Shown here: piece by piece, positions 58,816 through 64,000 of the stretch
Layout: every line of letters starts with the position of its first letter
How positions within the stretch are numbered: the first letter of the stretch is position 1
Assembly (NCBI GenBank): GCA_009760855.2
Contig: WPIO01000087.1
Location: forward strand, 827,001-891,000
DNA from: Cristatella mucedo
Taxonomy: Eukaryota; Bryozoa; Phylactolaemata; Cristatellidae
Direction: 5' to 3'
Length of the DNA stretch: 64,000 bases
Translations under genes and position numbers: made by a program
The notes under the pieces: model-generated
Seen by the model: only the letters and a program-made list of their open reading frames with translations
Database searches by the model: none
Told to the model about the DNA's origin: nothing

Positions 58816-60637
58816 TCAACCTCTCGTATCTTCATTGAGGCAATTATTTTCTTAATCATATCCTTTTAAGCATTGAATTTCGCGGGCAATTAGTTTTTCT
58901 AAGAAGATCGCAAGCTAATACTTACCGAAAAGTTAGCCCTAACCATATTTCCATAAAGTTTGACTAGTGTTCCATCAGTTCAGGTCAGTTATTGGGTATT
59001 CCACTTCATGAATACTAAACATTAATCGGTAAAAAATTAGTTTTTAATATCTGCATAGTGTTATGTTCTTCATTATTATTATTATATTGCTGATAAATAA
59101 AACAACCACACGAGAAGAGTAATCGCGTATTGAAATAAGCTCTCTAGTTAACCAGCTACTTTATTAAATACGTTTTTGATGAATCCAGTGTGGTGCTAAG
59201 TCGGTTGTATATTTTATCGTGTGATCTAAACCCATGGATCGTTTCAGGGAAGATATCAACATGCTGCCGGAGCGTTATTTTGTACCTGCATCGCTTTCCA
59301 AAGTTTGCATAAGAATTCACGATCAATGGGAATGTATACGGCTGTAAAGACACGGTAGAATGTTGCAGCCTAAATGTTTTGTCCGATCCGGTCACAATAA
59401 ATCGTGATCGGGCGATATCTCATTAAATGTGTGCGAAGCCACAGCGTACGCCAGTTTTATGGCAGTCAAGATATTTTCCCATGCTGCACAAAACAGCTTT
59501 AGTATGTTCAGCATCCTAAGAACCAATATAATTACGAGAAAAGCGAAGGAGTCACGGCAGATATGGCTCTACTAAAAGTATTTTTTGCAGCTTGGTGCAT
59601 GCATAACAACCTACACAGGCTGCAGACCACTTTAGAGGTCACAAATAAGCTGTTTAAGTGTTCATAGGGTGAGCATTTTTTGTTAATGATGAAACATAAT
59701 TTGCTTCAAGAGTAATGGCCCTATTTAGTATTACTAATAAGGCATATCTATTTACTTTACTTCTATAATTGTCAATGAAATTTAACTCCTTATAACAAAC
59801 TTTATTGCTACCTCCTGGATGTTGAATTAATAGTTAAAGTTTAATAATTTAATAGAATAAATAGTTAAAGTTTAAAAATTAATAGAGTAAACTGAGGCCA
59901 CAGGAGCTTAATGAGCAAAGTATCATGCAAGCTAATAACGGGCAACTGAAAATTCCAAAGAAGGCCAGCCGTCTCATGAAAAGAGCGAGCTATTACCCCC
60001 CCCCCCCAGTGAAAGCCTCCAAATCTCCCGAAGACCTGTATATCCCACTCCAAAAGGAGAGTACCAGGTGCAGTGATTAGAGCTTAAAATTTCTTATCAT
60101 ACAGCAGTGAGAGTTTCAAGTTTCTATCCGGGTGACTCAGTTTTTGGCACTACAAAATCAATTACCAAAGAAGAATGAAACACATTCCATTTTGGTTAGA
60201 TAAGAATGAAAAACCAATGACGAGTAATTTTTACACAATCAAGCAAAAGAGCACAACTGGAAAGTCGTGCCCATCTATTATTAGAACGTCTTTTTAATAA
60301 CGTGCACAGAATCATGCAGCCTTCTGGAATCAAAGCCCTACGAAAAATCGTCCCGACATTTTATATATAGCCAAATCGTTGTAGCAATTGAAAAGCAAGT
60401 GTACAGGCTAAGAAAAAACAAAAATGTTTGGGAAGGCAATCGGTGTTTAGCGTTTCATTTAATGTCATCAACAGATAAATTAAAGTCTGTCAGAATAATT
60501 TTTGGGTTCGAAAGCTTAGTAACCGAATGCAAGGTAGCTGATGGATTTTAGGTTAATTAAAGGCCACTACCAAGCTATGAGATTTTCTCTTGTGCTAGGT
60601 AGCCTGAAATTTGATGGGTTGAGTTTAGCACCGCGAT
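58816..60637. other. No recognisable feature
   Basis: AT-rich. A C/CCCC run lies at about 59,995-60,007, an (ATT)n at about 59,082-59,093, and a short duplicated phrase AATAGTTAAAGTTTAA at about 59,829 and 59,859. No gene supported. Confidence 0.35.
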
Positions 60638-61303
60638 TTGCACTCCCCCTCTCTCTCTCCCTGTGTTTTTCTCTCTGTGACTCTTTTTCTGTCTGTCCCT
60701 GACTCTCTGTCTCTCTGTCTCTCTGTCTCTCTGTCTCTCTGTCTCTCTGTCTCTCTATCTCTCTGTCTCTCTGTCTCTCTGTCTCTCTGTCTCTCTGTCT
60801 CTCTGTCTCTCTGTCTCTCTGTCTCTCTGTCTCTCTGTCTCTCTGTCTCTCTGTCTCTCTGTCTCTCTGTCTCTCTGTCTCTCGGTCTCTCGGTCTCTCT
60901 GTCTCTCGGTCTCTCTGTCTCTCTGTCTCTCTGTCTCTCTGTCTCTCTGTCTCTCTGTCTCTCTCTCTGTCTCTCTGTCTCTCTGTCTCTCTGTCTCTCT
61001 GTCTCTCTGTCTCTCTGTCTCTCTGTCTCTCTGTCTCTCTGTCTCTCTGTCTCTCTGTCTCTCTGTCTCTCTCTGTCTCTCTCTGTCTCTCTGTCTCTCT
61101 GTCTCTCTGTCTCTCTGTCTCTCTGTCTCTCTGTCTCTCTGTCTCTCCGTCTCTCCGTCTCTCCGTCTCTCCGTCTCTCCGTCTCTCTGTCTCTCTGTCT
61201 CTCTGTCTCTCTGTCTCTCTGTCTCTCTGTCTCTCTGTCTCTCTGTCTCTCTGTCTCTCTGTCTCTCTGTCTCTCTGTCTCTCTGTCTCTCAGTGTCTCT
61301 CTG
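60638..61303. repeat. (CTGTCTCT)n octamer minisatellite
   Basis: About 70-75 copies of CTGTCTCT. Variants: CTATCTCT once, a cluster of CGGTCTCT units near 60,883-60,910, five consecutive CCGTCTCT units at about 61,146-61,182, and phase slips of 2-4 bases near 60,960 and 61,070-61,085. The open frame through it is a by-product of the repeat. Confidence 0.97.
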
Positions 61304-62834
61304 TAATAATAATAATAATATTAATGTACTTGATAAAGCGCCCTCAGAGAACTTAATCTCTTTCTAGGCGCTTTACATTTGCTGCAATGGGAAAAGCAAT
61401 TAAATGGTAAGTAAAATCATGCTTGAAAAACAAAAAATATGAATAACATGGTTAGGGGTGACATGCACAGGGTCAGCATGCAAATGTGGTTAGTGGCAGC
61501 ATGCACAGTCTAACGAGAGGTTGCTTTGGAATATGATACCTAGATTTCGAGCTGATTCGACAGGAGATATGCTGGCAGAGCCAATTTTGAGCGTCAGCCT
61601 TTCCAATTTCTGAATCACACTGTGTTTGCCCATGACTAGTAAGTTTTGTCATCGTTTAGTTTTAGAAAATTTGCTGCCATCCATGTGCGGATGTCATCAA
61701 TGCATGCAGCTAGTGAGTTGAGAGAATTTGAGGTGCTCGAAGGCTGGGAGGGATCAAAGCAAATGTACAACTGAGCGTCGTCTGCATAGAAGTGAAAGCC
61801 TAGATTGTGCTGGGCGATCACATCAGCAAGAGGCAGAGTATAAACCGTAAAAAGAAGCGGACCTAGCACTGAGCCCTGAGGTACTCCATATTTCAGAGGT
61901 ACTTCAGATGATCTTTGTCCATTCACGTCAATACTCTGCAGTCTCCCACTGAGATAGGACCTGAACCACTGCAGAGCAGTGCCAGTGATGCCCAGGAGAG
62001 ATGAGAGACGCTCTATAAGAACTTTGTGATCGGTGGTATCAAAAGCTGCCGAAAGATCGAGCAAAACAAGCAGAGACACTCTACCCATGTCCGCATTCCT
62101 AAGTAGGCCATTGTATACCCTAAGCAATGCTGACTCTGGAGTGATTAGCTCTAAAGCCGGACTGGAACTTACTAGCAAGGTGTGAGGTTTCGATATATGA
62201 GTTTAGCCGGTCTACCACGACCCGTTCCAGTGTCTTTGATAGAAATGGTAGTAGGGAGACTGTTGCTCAAGTTCTCTTGGTCTAGTGTTGCTTTCTTGAG
62301 GAGAGGCCTGACTACAGCTTTTTTGAAACCAGGTGCTGGGACATGATCTGAGGCTAATGACATATTAATGATGTTAGTTATGCCTGGCAGCAGCAGATCA
62401 ATGCAAGGTAGGAGCAGGGCAGTGGGAATAGGGTGCAGAGGACTTGTTGTCTTCTTTGATTGAGATACGAACTTTTGGACTAGATCACTGGTAACCTGCT
62501 TAAATGCAGACATTGAGGTGCAGCCAGGAACCGAGGAATAGCATTCTAGTGGGGAGGTTGTCATCGCAGGGATGGATTCCCTGATCTTGTCTATCTTCTG
62601 CACAAAGAATCGAGAGATGCAATCGGCTAGATCATCACAAGGATCATCAGGTAAGGAGCTAATCTGGGAACGGTTGAGGAGATGGTTTATTGTCGACATC
62701 AGCATCTTTGGATTATGCATCTTTGATTCAACAATGCTTCTATGGAAGCTAGACTTGGCCTTTGCTAGGATCGATTAGTACGACTTACACTAGTCTTCAT
62801 AAGCCTGTCGATGGACAGTGAGTCCGGATCTTTT
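61304..62834 (-). pseudogene. LINE family A inserted into the CT-rich repeat tract
   Basis: Tail (TAA)n at 61,304, hairpin AAAGCGCCCTCAGAGAAC, 3' UTR to GCAGCATGCACAG, then a jump at 61,509 into the RT C-terminal region (about 620 bp deleted relative to the 33-kb copy). Minus-strand RT in 62,178-61,636: LLDLSAAFDTTDHKVLIERL, KYGVPQGSVLGPLLFTVYTL and an intact catalytic FHFYADDAQLY. Linker in 62,720-62,172: MHNPKMLMSTINHLLNRSQ and DDLADCISRFFVQKIDKIRES. The two frames overlap out of phase, one frameshift at about 62,175. CTGTCTCT sequence lies on both sides, so it inserted into that tract. The best preserved RT core in the window, but the 3' deletion and missing 5' half leave it defective. Confidence 0.9.
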
Positions 62835-62900
62835 CTCCGTCTCTGTCTCTCTATCTCCCTGTCTCTCTGTCTCACTCACGTCCGTGTCTCTCTCTCTCTC

Positions 62901-62938
<38 letters not shown>

Positions 62939-62970
62939 GCACTCTCTCTCTCTCTCTCTTACTCTCCAAC
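62835..62970. repeat. CT-rich tract, right-hand part of the split repeat
   Basis: CCGTCTCTGTCTCTCTATC and CTGTCTCTCTGTCTC continue the octamer seen left of the LINE, then pass into (CT)n interrupted by CACTCTC and AGCACTCTC. Confidence 0.92.
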
Positions 62971-62974
62971 AGAT

Positions 62975-63034
62975 TCGCACACACACACATAGACACACAC
63001 AGGCACAGGAACATACCCTGATACACACATACAC

Positions 63035-63075
<41 letters not shown>

Positions 63076-63231
63076 TACATACACACACTTACAGACACAC
63101 ACATTCACACACACAAACATACACACACACATATACATACACACATTCATACACACAAACAAGCATACACACATTCACACACACGCGCACACACACGCGC
63201 ACACACACGCGCACACACACGCGAACACATA
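62975..63231. repeat. (CA)n microsatellite with CACACACACGCG units
   Basis: Mostly (CA)n with ATACAT interruptions. At 63,181-63,228 a 12-bp unit ACACGCGCACAC recurs four times, alternating purine-pyrimidine throughout. Confidence 0.95.
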
Positions 63232-63264
63232 CATACAAATCTTTCTTACAATCTTAATAAGGCG

Positions 63265-63925
63265 AACACATTTTGTCTCGCGGGGTGAAGAGCCGTGCTG
63301 GTCACTGGTTTTCAGCGTGCAGAATCGCAGTTTAATTTTGATGCGCTATTTTATCTTAGTCGGACCCGCTGTAGCTAGGTGCGTCATGTCTCTTTTTTTC
63401 CGCGATGCTCAGCGAGCTCCGGAAGACCAGCCTGTATTGAAGCAGCTCACGTGACTCGCTAGCTTCACTTCGAGGCTTCGCGGCGGGGGATCGTTCGAGC
63501 GGCCGGGGAAGACTGGCACCGAGGCTGGGAGCTCCGCCCATGAGCCCAGAAGACTCTGGCTCAGCAGCCTCGAAATTCCATCGGTAGATTGTACGTTTTC
63601 TTAGACGAGGCTATAAGCTTGTTTTGGAACAATCTTCCTGATGAGCGGTTGGGGCTAGCGAGGCTCCCGTAGAGCGGCGGACAGTATATGACGCCGGAGT
63701 CGGGCACCGGTGGTTACCGGCATTGAGGTGAAGCCACCCTGTTGTTGGAGTCGCTCAGAGAACATATTACTTTTGGTTTCATTGGCGTGAGCCCGAACCG
63801 CCATTTTTTTAACGAGCCACGTCATCTTGGCAATCAGCCCGGACATTATAGCGGTTCATCGTTTAGCAGCCGAGTTTCCGAGCTGGAGCAGCGTGTATTA
63901 AATAGAAGCAAACGAAAATATGATT
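63265..63925. other. CpG-rich, GC-rich island; possible promoter or first exon
   Basis: Sharp rise in GC and CpG (for example CGGCGGGGGATCGTTCGAGCG near 63,480, CGGCGGACAG and GCCGGAGTCGGGCACCGG near 63,675-63,710). No LTR-like TG..CA ends found. An open stretch to 63,936 ends SSRVSELEQRVLNRSKRKYD but lacks an ATG. It might be the 5' end of a gene running right out of the window, or part of an element like the 44-kb LTR. Confidence 0.4.
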
Positions 63926-63949
63926 CACTTGCGTAGCACGTTAAGACAG

Positions 63950-64000
63950 CTCGGTGAGCCGTGATGCTCACTGGGTAAGGCGGTCGCTTTTCACGTCCTT
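63950..64000 (+). mobile_element. SINE 2, cut by the window end
   Basis: AGCTCGGTGAGCCGTGATGC and CACTGGGTAAGGCGGTCGCT match the SINE 2 head and A-box region. The B box and tail lie beyond position 64,000. Confidence 0.7.

Noticed and set aside
60638-61303. CRISPR-like array
   Set aside because: Contiguous 8-bp units without spacers, in a eukaryotic context.
60638-61306. 222-codon open frame of SLCLSVSL repeats
   Set aside because: It is the translation of a (CTGTCTCT)n repeat, which cannot form stops in this frame. No start context or domain supports a protein.
62901-63174. Cys/Val-repeat ORFs
   Set aside because: Translation of (CA)n/(TG)n microsatellite.

Overview
This window is animal (metazoan) nuclear DNA that is mostly transposable elements. 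Genes lack bacterial layout, coding blocks are separated by kilobases of AT-rich DNA, and there are tRNA-derived SINEs, CR1/L2-like LINEs, a hAT transposon, a solo LTR and long microsatellites. The one convincing host gene is a single-exon rhodopsin-class GPCR whose style resembles orphan or peptide receptors of lophotrochozoan invertebrates (mollusc, annelid, flatworm relatives). That placement is an inference; the species cannot be named from the sequence.

Two LINE families dominate. Family A ends in a GCGCC/GGCGC hairpin followed by (ATT)n. Family B ends in GAGAT followed by (ACATT)n. Both encode an apurinic endonuclease and a reverse transcriptase (RT), and every copy is broken. Two tRNA-like SINE types are present (SINE 1 and SINE 2), and their 3' ends copy the family A 3' hairpin, so family A is the likely mobilising partner.

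Layout. 1-2,786: a diverged inverted repeat enclosing a LINE endonuclease relic. 3.1-7 kb: a LINE tail and a diverged duplicated repeat. 8.2 kb: a SINE. 8.3-16.7 kb: little recognisable, apart from a LINE B tail at 12.8 kb and a possible DNA-transposon relic at 10.2-10.8 kb. 16.77-17.90 kb: the GPCR. 18.2-26.4 kb: LINE A, an A/B chimera, and a long LINE B split by a LINE A insertion with target-site duplication (TSD) TATT. 27-32 kb: LINE A tails, a SINE, a (TG)n run and a 116-bp tandem duplication. 32.6-35.3 kb: LINE B split by LINE A (TSD AGGT). 36-42 kb: scattered LINE and SINE relics and an unidentified coding-like stretch. 44.35-45.58 kb: a GC-rich solo LTR.

49-55.5 kb is a transposon nest. 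One LINE A on the + strand has been hit by a SINE 2, a LINE B fragment and a SINE 1, and the SINE 1 was in turn hit by a 2.7-kb hAT transposon with perfect 8-bp TSDs. 55.8-59 kb holds older LINE fragments and a striking 86-bp-arm palindrome. 60.6-63.2 kb is a (CTGTCTCT)n / (CT)n / (CA)n simple-repeat tract split by a LINE A. The last 0.7 kb is CpG-rich and is followed by a SINE 2 cut by the window edge.

The insertions can be ordered: family B and the old family A tails came first, then the younger family A copies and SINEs, then the hAT element. No computation was run. Similarities between copies were judged by eye, and many fragment ends are accurate only to about 10-40 bp.
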